Shown in pieces: positions 8,495 to 18,144 of a stretch of 44,618 nt of DNA. How positions within the stretch are numbered: the stretch's first letter is position 1; the number at the start of each line of letters is the position of its first letter. The notes beneath the pieces are model-generated. The model was not told where the DNA came from and made no database searches. It saw nothing but the letters and a program-made list of their open reading frames with translations. Source of the DNA: CAYQUO01 sp964420835 (lineage in GTDB: Bacteria > Chloroflexota > Anaerolineae > Anaerolineales > Anaerolineaceae); contig CAYQUO010000022.1 in assembly GCA_964420835.1 (NCBI GenBank), positions 1-44,618 of the forward strand, given 5' to 3'. A program made the translations under genes and the position numbers.

Positions 8495-11400
8495 TCATTC
8501 CATCACCTCATAGATCACAGTATTATCATCCCGGTAGACCTCCGACCAAAGGAGTCCGTTAAATGCCTCAAATTTCTCCATTCCTGCCCCAGGATATACC
8601 GCCCATTCCAGTTGTCCGGAAATGATATACCGTACGTGATATCGGTTAAGGAAATCAACTGCCACCTCTTCGTCGGCTGTTGTGTAAAATTGGCGAATAT
8701 CCTCCACCCTTTCAGTGATCAACTCGGAAGAAAGCACTGCCCGCTGTTGCCGCTGGTGCCAGTTCCATCCAACAACACCCGGCAGCCCAGTGTATATCGT
8801 GTAGCGGGAGCCCCAACGGTATTCCGGGGTGTTGGCTTCAACGATGGTTGGCGAGCCCAATACATGATCCTGCATCCAGCGTATGGCGCGGTAATCCTGG
8901 CTGAGGTCCATCGTAACATTATTCTCCCAGTAGGTGGAATACGCCATATAGGACATCCCATCCAGCCTATGGGGAGCATTCCGGGTCATTCTGTCTGTGA
9001 TCTTGTCAACTGTGGCCACAATTGTGAACAAAGCGGCACCACACCCTAACAGGATAAATAATGCCTGCCATATGCCCGCCAGAATAATCCTCTGTGTACG
9101 TTCTACTGCCCGGAATAACCAAATGACAGCCGCTCCGGAAGAAACTGCGAACATTGTCCACACTTGTAAATAGAACTTAAATACCGTATTCATTCTCCCC
9201 AAGTCGCCCTTCAACACAAAAAGTTCAACAACCAGGGTAATGAAAAGGGCAGAGCCACTGAGGAACAGCACCAGCCGTTTTTCATCCGGTTGTCCCGGGC
9301 GAAGGATCAGGATGCCTGCCCAGACAGCCAACGGGAAAACAAGCCAGGAGATGGTAACATGAAGGAAAAGCGCCAGTACAAATGGCACTAGGAATACAAG
9401 TGCAAGGCCTGACAGGATTATATGACGATACGGATGCAATCGGTTAAGCGCCGAGACGGGTGTTTTTTCCATCCAGTCTTTGGTTTCCCATGCATACCAG
9501 GATGTCAGAACAAAAAGGAATAAACCCCAATGTGTCAGGTACGAGAAGAATGGACTTCGCTCACCTTCCCAAAATTGGATGGCATTGTACCCCTGTCCAT
9601 AATAACGGGCATACGGTTCAAAGAAAACAAAGGAAAAAACAAGGAATACGGCAAAATAAAGCAATCCCTGCACAAGGCGTTGCATGAATAGTGAAAGTTG
9701 AAGCCTGTTCAACAAAGCCAAATCCCCTGCATATCGTCCTGATGCAAACAGGATCCCAGCTGAGCAAATAACAAGAAAGGTTGGAAAATCCCATGTGTTG
9801 GTGGGCCGTAATGTTCCAACTGCAACCGCCCCCACCAGGAGGGATGAGCCCAATTCCAGCAGTGGGTTTTTCAGGATTAGCGTCCAGTGCCATTTTCGTT
9901 GAATGATGGCCAACACCCAGGCAAGCACCAACACCGTGACCGGGAAGGCGAAAAGATGAGCATGTGGGTCGGCGTACAGGAATGTAAATAAGGGAAATTC
10001 TGTAATGGGCTCTCCGGGCATCACCCTGCTGGGAATCCAGTACCAGTCGCCCGGCCCATAAGGCAGGCTGACGCCGCTAAAGAATTGGATCGTGCCCTGA
10101 ATGGTCCAGGATAATTTCTGGAAGAATGTGCTTCCTTCCAGGGGAGCAGAACTGGCCAGTTTCATCAGGCCATGCCAGATCATGCGAACCGTGCCAAGGT
10201 TCCCCAACAACAATAAGCCAGTTGTGGAAGCCAGCCCCGCGAGGAATGGCAATCGTGAAATAACCGGAACTTCGTCCTCCCGGGGGGATAATAGATTCCA
10301 GCCCAACGAGAAGGCGCCCAGTGCAAAAAGGGAGAACCAGGTTGGCAGGATGAGATTGTAAGCGATCGATGGAATGATCCCCAGCCACTTAACCGGGATC
10401 CCGGCCATTACAAAGCCATAATAATAATAATTAATATAACCACCGGCGAACCAGGGATCATACGGGGGGAAGATGGTACTCTTGATCACCGCATTGAGGT
10501 AGGAGAAATCCATCGGTTTCTCTCCGCCTTTATACGGGTGCCATAGATCAGGGTTTCCCAATCGAATGAACAGAAAAAGCAGAAAAAAACCCAGGGCCAG
10601 CCCTTCTATCAGCAAAAAATAACGTTTCCGCTTGGAAAATTCACTTATTAGCGAATCCCTCTGGAGCCATCCCAGGTACGCATTAACGAGTACAAGTATG
10701 CCGACCACCACATGGATTGTCAAACGGGTAACGGGGATATTGGCGGACCCAGCCAGCCAGACAAGAAAAGCCAAAAGTACGACTGCAACCAGCCTGGAAA
10801 AGGGGTATCCATTATCGCTCAACCCGCCAAACACCAGGCGAACAAGCGGGTATACAACAAGCCCAAGCAACAGGACTGCAAGATACCAAAGGATCAACCC
10901 GATCACTGGAAAACGGTTATGTAAAGCCTGGCGGTTGAACATTTCCGACCAGGTGCCTCCTGCTTGCTGGATTTGCAGTTGTTTTCCGGTGAGCATCAAC
11001 CGGTTCTTTAAGCCCGCCACCGGTTCCCTGTATTTGTACACCTGTCCCGGCGGAACATGAACAATATTCGTCAAATCCACGGATGAAAGCAGGTCCCGCA
11101 CTGCTTCTTCACTGTAGGCAGCGGTTTTTTTGAAGATCAACACCTTGGGGTGATCGTATACAGTGAAGGCTTCTTCGGCAAACTGTGTGTTAAACCGTAT
11201 GCTCCCAAGATTGGGGTCAGATTGGAAGACCTTTACCAGATCAAATCCCAGTTCACCGCTGAACATCCCCGGTTCTGCCACACGGTAGCATCGGAGGATG
11301 TCAACATCCTCCGGGCAACCAATAAGAGAACGGTAAAATTTTGTCGTCAGGGGATATCTCTCCGGAACCCTGGTGGTGGTTCCCCACTGTCGATTGGAAC

Positions 11401-13801
11401 TGATGAAGATATAATCCGCCTGGTCCAGGGTGGATATGAACCGCTGAAGTTTCTCCGGGTTGTCATCCCAGTACATCTCAAAGTTCAGGTCAGTCCGGTA
11501 GGTTCCACTTTCATAATCAAAAGGATTGTAACCATCCATGCCAAGTGGGAGGGCATCATCCCAACTGCTCTCCAGTGCAGCCCTGCTGCCATAAAGACCA
11601 ATGGCTCCATTACCCTCTTTGAGGTCAATCTCTAGGGTGTATTGCTTCCATTTTTCAATTTCCAGCGCAGGAGAAAACTCCACCACATACTCATGCCCTC
11701 GAGGGTCCTCCCCGACGGCAAAAGTGCTGTTGATTTCAGCCTCACCTTGAATACCATTTCCGCTCACTTTGAACCGCAATGTTTTTACTGCTTTTCCGCC
11801 CTCCCAATCAGCCACTTTCGGAAGTTGTATCCGCTCAAGGAGGCCGCTGTGCTGTACAGTAAAAACAGCAGTGTACGGTTTGTTTGGTCGCACTACATCC
11901 ACCGGATCAGCGAGAGACTGGAAAACCGATCCGCCTCCCCGGGTTAGATACTCCACGCTCATGGTTCCCGCAAGGGAAAGTGGGGCATCACCCAGCACCC
12001 CAAGGACGAGCAGGTAGTCTTTTTCCCCCGTCACCTCAACGGCAGGTTGCAAACTGAGCGTATAGGATTTACCACGCGGATCATCTCCAGGAGAAAATTC
12101 GCTTTCCAAAATCCCACTGCTTAATATCAAATCGTCGTCATCCCGGTTGTACAATTTAACAAACAGTTCTCCCCCTGCCTCTGACAACTGTGAACGGACA
12201 ACATGAGAAAGGGATAACGAAGTCAGGAAACCATCCACTCGGGGTGTAAATGCGATTCGCACCGGTTCGAGATTGTCAACAACCAGTTTGTGCTTGAATG
12301 ACACAGGCTGGTTAAATTCTCCGTCACCGGAGAATATCCGCAAATTGATCGCTGCCGGGACATTCTGATAGATCCACTCGCTGGCTGCAACACGGGTTAC
12401 CGGTCTTGTGTAGATCCTTGTGAAGGCATATGCCCAGGCAGCGGTTAATATTAGCACTAGGGCTGCCAGTGAAACCACCAGTGTTAGCCGCATCCTCGAG
12501 GAATGTCTGGCTACCATGGGTGGTGTTGAAGCCCTGTCCCAAAGATACATGATCAGCCAGGCTGCAATGATCGCCAGCGTTGGGTATACCGGAAGTTGAT
12601 AGCGCATGCTTCTAGAAAAGTTCAACGACTGCCAGGCAAAATAGATCAGTGTCCATCCCCAAATGATCGCATATTGCCTCCACTCCCCCTTGAGTATTCT
12701 CCAACCCATGCAAAGAAAACCTGCCCAGCCAAGAATTCCAAGTGGCAGCCCCAGCCCCCATAAGACCATGTTCTCCCATGCGAATGTCAATGGCCGCCTT
12801 GCCCATTGCAACGCTGGCGGAAAATCGACATTCCCTCCACTTTGCTGGCTCAGGTCCTTAAGATTGTTCAACCATTTGGCATTGATTCCCAGCCCAAAGA
12901 ATCCAGGACCATTAAATGCGTATGGCTGAAAGATGCGAAAAGCCAGGAGACTCACCGCAGCACCAACAACCAGGTTGCGAACGAGAATTACCAACCACCG
13001 CCGCCTTTCACTTGCATGCAGACGGCTGAAGAAGATCAAAGCTGCTGCGGGCAACAACAGAGCCAAAGGAGCGGCACTGACCTTGGAGGCCATTGCCACA
13101 CCCAAACCCAACCCAAAAAGGGCTGCTGTGGTGAGGCTCTGGCCTTCCTCCTGCACCCAGGCATGGGCATTCTTCCACCACGGCTGATCAGCATTTTCTC
13201 CCGGGTTTCCATCGCCGGAAACCTGTTTCGACGGATCCATGGCACAAACTGCAAAATAAAATGCCACAAAGGTGAAGAAGTTGGCCAGGATGTCCACAGT
13301 AAAATAATGGGAAAGCTGTATCTGCAGAACGGAGCAGGTAGAAAAGGCAGCCGCCAGCAGTGCAATACCCCGTCGCCGGAAGAGACGGATGGCGATCAGG
13401 TAAACAAGGCCGACGGTGAATGTGTCTGCAATTGCAGAAATGACCCTGCCAACCAGGAAGATCTCATCATAACCTGTCATATGGAACTGTTCTGCAACAG
13501 ACCGGGTGATGAATAATGGCAGGGTGCCGTAAACATAGAAACCATAACCGCGATTGTGCGGATTCAGGGGAGAAACGGCGGTATTAAAGTAATCACTGGC
13601 TTTTTCCGGGAAAGACACCGAGGATGCAACCATGGTCATAAAGCGTTCATCCGGATGCAGGTGGAAATTATCATCCCAGTTTAAACCGATCAGACGTAAG
13701 TATGCACTTAGGGCCAGGATGCCTGCCAACAGGAAATACGACATCCAGGCGAAAGGTCTTGCCCGTTCATTTTTTTGGGTGTGGTGAATAGGATCAGTCA
13801 A
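8495..13801 (-). CDS. Giant GT39-like / beta-sandwich repeat / YYY (DUF2298) fusion membrane protein
   Basis: 1768 residues in three parts. Residues 1-470 are a GT39-type membrane domain with HPDERF (49-54) in the first extracytoplasmic loop, where GT-C enzymes keep their catalytic acid. Residues 480-900 are soluble and include two related ~97-residue units (about 515-612 and 643-738), each with a DPRG signature. Residues about 1000-1768 are a YYY domain, with EKPMDFSYLNAV, FPPYDPW, YYYYG (1125-1129) and MNTVFKFYLQVW (from 1537), matching the single-copy YYY protein downstream. The start is a TTG at 13801 preceded by GGTGA, because the first in-frame ATG (residue 20) lacks a ribosome site. 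Probably a polyprenyl-phosphate-sugar-dependent transferase or assembly factor. The substrate is unknown. Confidence 0.9.
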   Translation of the reverse strand: MTDPIHHTQKNERARPFAWMSYFLLAGILALSAYLRLIGLNWDDNFHLHPDERFMTMVASSVSFPEKASDYFNTAVSPLNPHNRGYGFYVYGTLPLFITRSVAEQFHMTGYDEIFLVGRVISAIADTFTVGLVYLIAIRLFRRRGIALLAAAFSTCSVLQIQLSHYFTVDILANFFTFVAFYFAVCAMDPSKQVSGDGNPGENADQPWWKNAHAWVQEEGQSLTTAALFGLGLGVAMASKVSAAPLALLLPAAALIFFSRLHASERRRWLVILVRNLVVGAAVSLLAFRIFQPYAFNGPGFFGLGINAKWLNNLKDLSQQSGGNVDFPPALQWARRPLTFAWENMVLWGLGLPLGILGWAGFLCMGWRILKGEWRQYAIIWGWTLIYFAWQSLNFSRSMRYQLPVYPTLAIIAAWLIMYLWDRASTPPMVARHSSRMRLTLVVSLAALVLILTAAWAYAFTRIYTRPVTRVAASEWIYQNVPAAINLRIFSGDGEFNQPVSFKHKLVVDNLEPVRIAFTPRVDGFLTSLSLSHVVRSQLSEAGGELFVKLYNRDDDDLILSSGILESEFSPGDDPRGKSYTLSLQPAVEVTGEKDYLLVLGVLGDAPLSLAGTMSVEYLTRGGGSVFQSLADPVDVVRPNKPYTAVFTVQHSGLLERIQLPKVADWEGGKAVKTLRFKVSGNGIQGEAEINSTFAVGEDPRGHEYVVEFSPALEIEKWKQYTLEIDLKEGNGAIGLYGSRAALESSWDDALPLGMDGYNPFDYESGTYRTDLNFEMYWDDNPEKLQRFISTLDQADYIFISSNRQWGTTTRVPERYPLTTKFYRSLIGCPEDVDILRCYRVAEPGMFSGELGFDLVKVFQSDPNLGSIRFNTQFAEEAFTVYDHPKVLIFKKTAAYSEEAVRDLLSSVDLTNIVHVPPGQVYKYREPVAGLKNRLMLTGKQLQIQQAGGTWSEMFNRQALHNRFPVIGLILWYLAVLLLGLVVYPLVRLVFGGLSDNGYPFSRLVAVVLLAFLVWLAGSANIPVTRLTIHVVVGILVLVNAYLGWLQRDSLISEFSKRKRYFLLIEGLALGFFLLFLFIRLGNPDLWHPYKGGEKPMDFSYLNAVIKSTIFPPYDPWFAGGYINYYYYGFVMAGIPVKWLGIIPSIAYNLILPTWFSLFALGAFSLGWNLLSPREDEVPVISRLPFLAGLASTTGLLLLGNLGTVRMIWHGLMKLASSAPLEGSTFFQKLSWTIQGTIQFFSGVSLPYGPGDWYWIPSRVMPGEPITEFPLFTFLYADPHAHLFAFPVTVLVLAWVLAIIQRKWHWTLILKNPLLELGSSLLVGAVAVGTLRPTNTWDFPTFLVICSAGILFASGRYAGDLALLNRLQLSLFMQRLVQGLLYFAVFLVFSFVFFEPYARYYGQGYNAIQFWEGERSPFFSYLTHWGLFLFVLTSWYAWETKDWMEKTPVSALNRLHPYRHIILSGLALVFLVPFVLALFLHVTISWLVFPLAVWAGILILRPGQPDEKRLVLFLSGSALFITLVVELFVLKGDLGRMNTVFKFYLQVWTMFAVSSGAAVIWLFRAVERTQRIILAGIWQALFILLGCGAALFTIVATVDKITDRMTRNAPHRLDGMSYMAYSTYWENNVTMDLSQDYRAIRWMQDHVLGSPTIVEANTPEYRWGSRYTIYTGLPGVVGWNWHQRQQRAVLSSELITERVEDIRQFYTTADEEVAVDFLNRYHVRYIISGQLEWAVYPGAGMEKFEAFNGLLWSEVYRDDNTVIYEVME

Positions 13802-13844
13802 ATTTCACCATGGGATGTTTTCAATTTAACCAAAAAAATACCTT

Positions 13845-16076
13845 CTATTCATTCCTTGAACGCGGAGGAACAAAAAATATCACAAAGTCTTTCCCTTCCA
13901 GCGGGGATTTTTGGATGCGGGTTGTGCCAGCCGGGTACAGGTTTCTTAACTTGTTTCGGGATTCTTCATCCTCCGGTTTAAGGATGAACAGTTTTGCCCG
14001 TTTGTCCGCCAGTGTTTCAGAAAAACCATCCGGCCATAAGGCGTAATCCTTTGTGGGGAAACCGGCATTTATACCCACCAAACGTGTATCCACCCAGTGG
14101 GGGAATGGTACAACATACGCAGTATCCTTATCGCCCACAGAATCAGCGAATGAGCGGATCACCTTTCCAATGACACTGGTATTCCAGGCACCGCCATTGA
14201 ACTGGACCCGAAACTGGTTGAACACCAGGTCATAATTCTGCAACAGGGACATGCAGAGCAAAACGGCTCCCATTCCAAAACCCACAATCTTCCCTGGAAG
14301 AGGATTCCACCTTTTTGTCAGCGATCTAAAAAAACCTTCCACCGCCAGGGCGGCAATGACAAACACCGGTGCCACAGCCCCATCTGTTCGATTCAAAGAG
14401 GGGTTTTCATCCGGGAATGCCAAAGACAGGATTGATGGCAGCATGAGTAGGGGCACAGAAGTCAACAACAGAAGATCCGACCATTGGCCCCGGCGCAGGT
14501 AACGCACCAAAAGAAGGAGGCTGCCGGAAAAGTAGAAAACAGCAGTAACAATGTCCAGCGCCGGCCGGTCAGTGACAGAATGGACCCAAATGTTCCCGTT
14601 CTTCCAAAATGGCATCAGCCAGGCTTTCCAAAGGTTGTCCAGGAAGATTAACACTGGGGGGCCTGGCAGAGGGCGTTCGGTGTTCCCCAGGCGGGTCATC
14701 GCCCGGTAACCGAACATCTCTGGCTGCTCGGTCATGTAGCGAAGTAATGGTAAAAACAACACCAGGGCAACAGCAGCCAGCACTCCAAGAGCCACTACCG
14801 AAGACCATCGCCTGCCGCGCGCTTCCGGATGCAGGAGGAAAAGACCAACCAGCACCACCACAACCACCGGGACAATGCGCATCGGGCTGTAACCGTGCAA
14901 CCCAAATCCCAGGGCAATCCCTGAGTAAATGAAATCATTGCGGTTGGCCGTCCGCAAACCTCGAAAAAGGAAAAAGAGTACGGCAGAGGCAAAAAGCATA
15001 TAGAGCGGAAACCGTAGCCCGATCCTGGAGACAACGTTGGGCCAGTAGGCCATCCCGGCCATCATCAGTGCTGTCAGCCCAACCCACTTGTTGGCGACCT
15101 CCTTGCCGAGCAGGTAAATAAATATCAACGTGAGCAAACCGAGGATTGCCGTGCCAAGTTTTAGGCTTATAAAGGATAACCCGGTCTGGAAGACGACTGC
15201 CACAGCTGCAGTCAGGTACATCTGTATGGCTTCCCGTCCGGTATTCCGTGGAAAATAAATGGGATGGGCGCCATCCAACACATCAGAAACATCCAGCAAT
15301 TTTTCCGCATGATCACTGAACATCTCTCCGGGAATCTGCCCCAACTGGTAAAACCGAAAGAAGATGCAGAGGCCTGCCACGATGATCAGAAGAAGCTGCC
15401 ACCCCTGAATGTGAATTGAAAATCCGTTTTCCCGCAAGCGCAATAATTGATTGCTGATTGAATAATTGCCTTTCCGGTGGGAGTCAGCGATATTCCATAA
15501 TCCAATGGTGCTGAACACAACAACGAGCAACCAGATAAGGAGGTTGGCCAGGGTGAATTCATTCCCCGTAAAGAGGAAAAAACCCAACACCAATAATGGC
15601 AGAGAGAGAAGGAGATACCCTGTCCGGAAATTAAAGGAAAAGGGGGTTGTGTTGGCGGGATTGAGTGGCGCCAGTGACCATTCCTGCCTCAGCGTGGACC
15701 AGGTTAACAGGCTGGCAGACAGGACGTACAAAACGATAGAAGCTGCCGGATGCCGATCCGGAGGCTCCAGCAACCGCTGTGCGACCAGTGCCAAAATGAG
15801 AGCAATAACCATCCGCCAGGGGAACCTGTGGTTCCCATTGGGCGCATCCTTTATTTTGGGGATGGCCGCCGGTAATTCCACCGGTTCCTGCTCAACTTTA
15901 CTCTTAGCCCCTGGCTTCAATGGAAAATCGACCGGTACATTTTTCTCAGGTTCAATACCTTCATGTGCATCTTTCAACCCGGTTTGATCTTTGTGGCTGG
16001 GAGCGGGTACGTGAATCCGCGGCCTGCGGCGGTCAAGAAGTGAAAGCAAATAATCCAGTACGCTGGGTTCTTTCAT
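13845..16076 (-). CDS. GT-C / GT39-like glycosyltransferase with N-terminal membrane extension
   Basis: 743 residues. The first ~85 are hydrophilic and proline-rich, probably cytosolic. About four helices (88-200) follow, and then a PMT/ArnT-like domain starts near residue 225. Its first loop has FSDHAEKLLDV with Asp255 and Glu258, the position of the GT-C acidic motif. The next loop (FPRNTGREAIQMYL) and the helices after it fit dolichyl- or undecaprenyl-phosphate sugar transferases. The ~220-residue N-terminal extension is unusual for the family. The gene precedes the YYY fusion by 43 bp and follows a methyltransferase by 58 bp in the same directon. Transfer of a lipid-linked sugar to a surface acceptor is inferred; the sugar and acceptor are unknown. 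Confidence 0.85.
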   Translation of the reverse strand: MKEPSVLDYLLSLLDRRRPRIHVPAPSHKDQTGLKDAHEGIEPEKNVPVDFPLKPGAKSKVEQEPVELPAAIPKIKDAPNGNHRFPWRMVIALILALVAQRLLEPPDRHPAASIVLYVLSASLLTWSTLRQEWSLAPLNPANTTPFSFNFRTGYLLLSLPLLVLGFFLFTGNEFTLANLLIWLLVVVFSTIGLWNIADSHRKGNYSISNQLLRLRENGFSIHIQGWQLLLIIVAGLCIFFRFYQLGQIPGEMFSDHAEKLLDVSDVLDGAHPIYFPRNTGREAIQMYLTAAVAVVFQTGLSFISLKLGTAILGLLTLIFIYLLGKEVANKWVGLTALMMAGMAYWPNVVSRIGLRFPLYMLFASAVLFFLFRGLRTANRNDFIYSGIALGFGLHGYSPMRIVPVVVVVLVGLFLLHPEARGRRWSSVVALGVLAAVALVLFLPLLRYMTEQPEMFGYRAMTRLGNTERPLPGPPVLIFLDNLWKAWLMPFWKNGNIWVHSVTDRPALDIVTAVFYFSGSLLLLVRYLRRGQWSDLLLLTSVPLLMLPSILSLAFPDENPSLNRTDGAVAPVFVIAALAVEGFFRSLTKRWNPLPGKIVGFGMGAVLLCMSLLQNYDLVFNQFRVQFNGGAWNTSVIGKVIRSFADSVGDKDTAYVVPFPHWVDTRLVGINAGFPTKDYALWPDGFSETLADKRAKLFILKPEDEESRNKLRNLYPAGTTRIQKSPLEGKDFVIFFVPPRSRNE

Positions 16077-16134
16077 GTCAAAACAATGGAGTAAAACTTC
16101 CCTAATCTTACTTCAAGGCGGAATGCATGGCAAG

Positions 16135-16962
16135 TTATTGCTTTTTACGGGTTATGTAAAACGTATAGGAACCGTCAGGTTGTTCATCAGCCTCATAATA
16201 GTATTTTTCAACCAGATGCAAGGTCAAAGCCAGGTTCCATTTTTTTGGGACTAGGACCCAACGCCGGGTAAATTGGTGGATCAACCAGGAAGGCAGTCCA
16301 AAATAATGGCCCCATTCCAACACCCTGAATGCGGAAGGGGAGAAATAATGCCACCAGCGATCGATGCCGAACCCGGCATTCTCCAATCTTGTGCGCCAAA
16401 TCTCCGGCGGATCACAATGGTGATGCCGGGATATTCGGTTGAAGAACCGCCGATACTCACCTGCCAGGCATGGCAACCCAAGTTTGTCCAAAAGGCGACC
16501 TATCGACAAATTCCCAAGAAACTGATGATTGGGAACACAAAATATGAAAGGAGCACCTGGCTTGAGAACCCTGGCGAGTTCCAGCATTACAGAATCAACA
16601 TCCTCGATATGCTCCAGGACGGAATTGCTAAAACCGCTGGAAAAGGTGCCATTTTCGAATGGGATGTATGCACCCTGACCGCGGATCACCTGCCGGTAAA
16701 CACGCCGCAACGAAGCCTCCTGTGCGGGTTTTTCCCATGGGTCGATCCCGATTTCTATCGGTTGTTGAAATGCAATCGATGCAAAATGCCCATCACCGCA
16801 GCCCAGATCGAGAACTGGAGGAGGCAGTTCAACTCTCTTGTAGAAACGGGCCTCTACGGCCCGCAACAAGCCTCGGAAATAAGGCAGTGAGTTGATGTTC
16901 TGCCAAAGCAGGTCATTTGTTGCCCTGTGAGAAGACCCGGGGGATTTCATTTTCATTTTCAC
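16135..16962 (-). CDS. Class I SAM-dependent methyltransferase (Methyltransf_11 type)
   Basis: 275 residues with the Rossmann methyltransferase motifs in order: LDLGCGDGH (51-59), the acidic GIDP (about 72-75) and NSVLEHIED (113-121), followed by LARVLKPGAPFIFCVPNH. No membrane segment is visible. It is flanked by a GT4 glycosyltransferase upstream and GT-C enzymes downstream, so methylation of a sugar or lipid-linked glycan intermediate is the likeliest job. That is inference; family 11 methyltransferases act on many small molecules. The start region has three closely spaced ATG codons and no clear ribosome site, so the start may be off by a few codons. Confidence 0.88.
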   Translation of the reverse strand: MKMKMKSPGSSHRATNDLLWQNINSLPYFRGLLRAVEARFYKRVELPPPVLDLGCGDGHFASIAFQQPIEIGIDPWEKPAQEASLRRVYRQVIRGQGAYIPFENGTFSSGFSNSVLEHIEDVDSVMLELARVLKPGAPFIFCVPNHQFLGNLSIGRLLDKLGLPCLAGEYRRFFNRISRHHHCDPPEIWRTRLENAGFGIDRWWHYFSPSAFRVLEWGHYFGLPSWLIHQFTRRWVLVPKKWNLALTLHLVEKYYYEADEQPDGSYTFYITRKKQ

Positions 16963-16983
16963 GAATGGAATATGGAATTTCCG

Positions 16984-18144
16984 TCAAATTTTCCGTTTGA
17001 TCTCTTCGATCAGGGTTTCATAGGCTTCGGCGACCTTATCCGGCAGGTAGTTATCTGCAATCATCGCTGCACCCCCGCGATATTGCTCCGGCGCTGAAAG
17101 AACTTTTATGATCGATTCGGCGAGAGACCCCGGATCACCGATCTTGGCTATCTCGCCATTACCATGCATCAGCACCGGTTGACGGACGCCCGGCAGGTTT
17201 GAAGCCACCACCGGAACACCGTTCATCATGGCTTCTATTTGCACAAGGCCAAAGGCTTCTGTTGAGTTCAGACTGGGCAAGACCAGCAGGTCAATATTCT
17301 TATAAAAACAGGCCATCTGCTCCGGTTGCAGCGACCCCACAAAGGTCCAATGCCCGGAACGGCCATACTGCTCAATCCTGGGGGACAATCTGGCAAAATA
17401 TTCTTCTTCGCCGATGATGTCCATGTAAGGGCCGGCAAATTGAATTTGGAGATTTGGAAATACCTCCAGCAACCGGGGCATGGCGTCCAGAAGAACGTCG
17501 ACACCCTTCTCCGTCGCAAACCTTGCCGCCATCCCAACAACCGGGTTGTGCCTCTGGGGGTTATTCTCCCGTACAAAGCGTTCCACCCCCACCTGGCTTG
17601 CCATGGGGAGTTCAACCGGCGGTAAAATGCAGGTCAGTTTTCCCAGGTAACGTCGTAAAAAGGGTGAATTTTCCGCATAATCCCGGGTATAGGTCACAAT
17701 CCGGTGTGTAAAAAAGGCGGCCAGGTTGTTCATCACCCGAACTGCCTGGTTTGCAACCCAACTCAGGATACCTGGAGGCATTCGAAGATCGCAATGGTAA
17801 GTAATGATGGTCGGCTTTCTTGCCAGCCGACCCCGCAGTGCCACTCCGGCTGCATCAAATTGAGGCAGGTGGAGCAGAACGCTATCATTTTCCCTCACCA
17901 GGCGGGTGGACAAAAAACCAAATGTTGGCATGATGACCCCCTTGCTAACCCTGAACATTACCGGCACACGGATGATCCGTACTCCCTCCACAATTTCCTC
18001 TCTCGGCAGTTTTGGGTCATACTGGGATGTGAGCACAGTCACAGTGTGGCCCCGCCGAACCATGGCTTTGGCCAGTCGCTCGGCATAGATCGTTAACCCG
18101 CTGGTGTGAGGGCGATAGTAAGTTAGAACAACCAATTGTTTCAT
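16984..18144 (-). CDS. Glycosyltransferase family 4 (GT-B fold)
   Basis: 386 residues. The N-terminal half has the GT4 acceptor-side pattern (TYYRPHTSGLTIYAERLAKAM). The C-terminal half carries GMAARFATEKGVDVLLDAMP and the retaining EX7E motif, seen as E-AFGLVQI-E, followed by AMMNGVPVVASNLPGVRQPV. It is cytosolic or membrane-associated and uses an activated sugar, probably a nucleotide sugar. Its start overlaps the stop of the epimerase gene upstream (ATGA at 18144-18141), so the two are probably co-translated and may act in one pathway. The exact donor cannot be read from sequence. Confidence 0.93.
   Translation of the reverse strand: MKQLVVLTYYRPHTSGLTIYAERLAKAMVRRGHTVTVLTSQYDPKLPREEIVEGVRIIRVPVMFRVSKGVIMPTFGFLSTRLVRENDSVLLHLPQFDAAGVALRGRLARKPTIITYHCDLRMPPGILSWVANQAVRVMNNLAAFFTHRIVTYTRDYAENSPFLRRYLGKLTCILPPVELPMASQVGVERFVRENNPQRHNPVVGMAARFATEKGVDVLLDAMPRLLEVFPNLQIQFAGPYMDIIGEEEYFARLSPRIEQYGRSGHWTFVGSLQPEQMACFYKNIDLLVLPSLNSTEAFGLVQIEAMMNGVPVVASNLPGVRQPVLMHGNGEIAKIGDPGSLAESIIKVLSAPEQYRGGAAMIADNYLPDKVAEAYETLIEEIKRKI

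Noticed and set aside
13801..13818. Five-codon mini-frame ATG GTG AAA TTT GAC TGA overlapping the start of the GT39/YYY fusion
   Set aside because: Could be a leader peptide, but it is as easily chance; its GGTGA also serves as the ribosome site of the TTG start.
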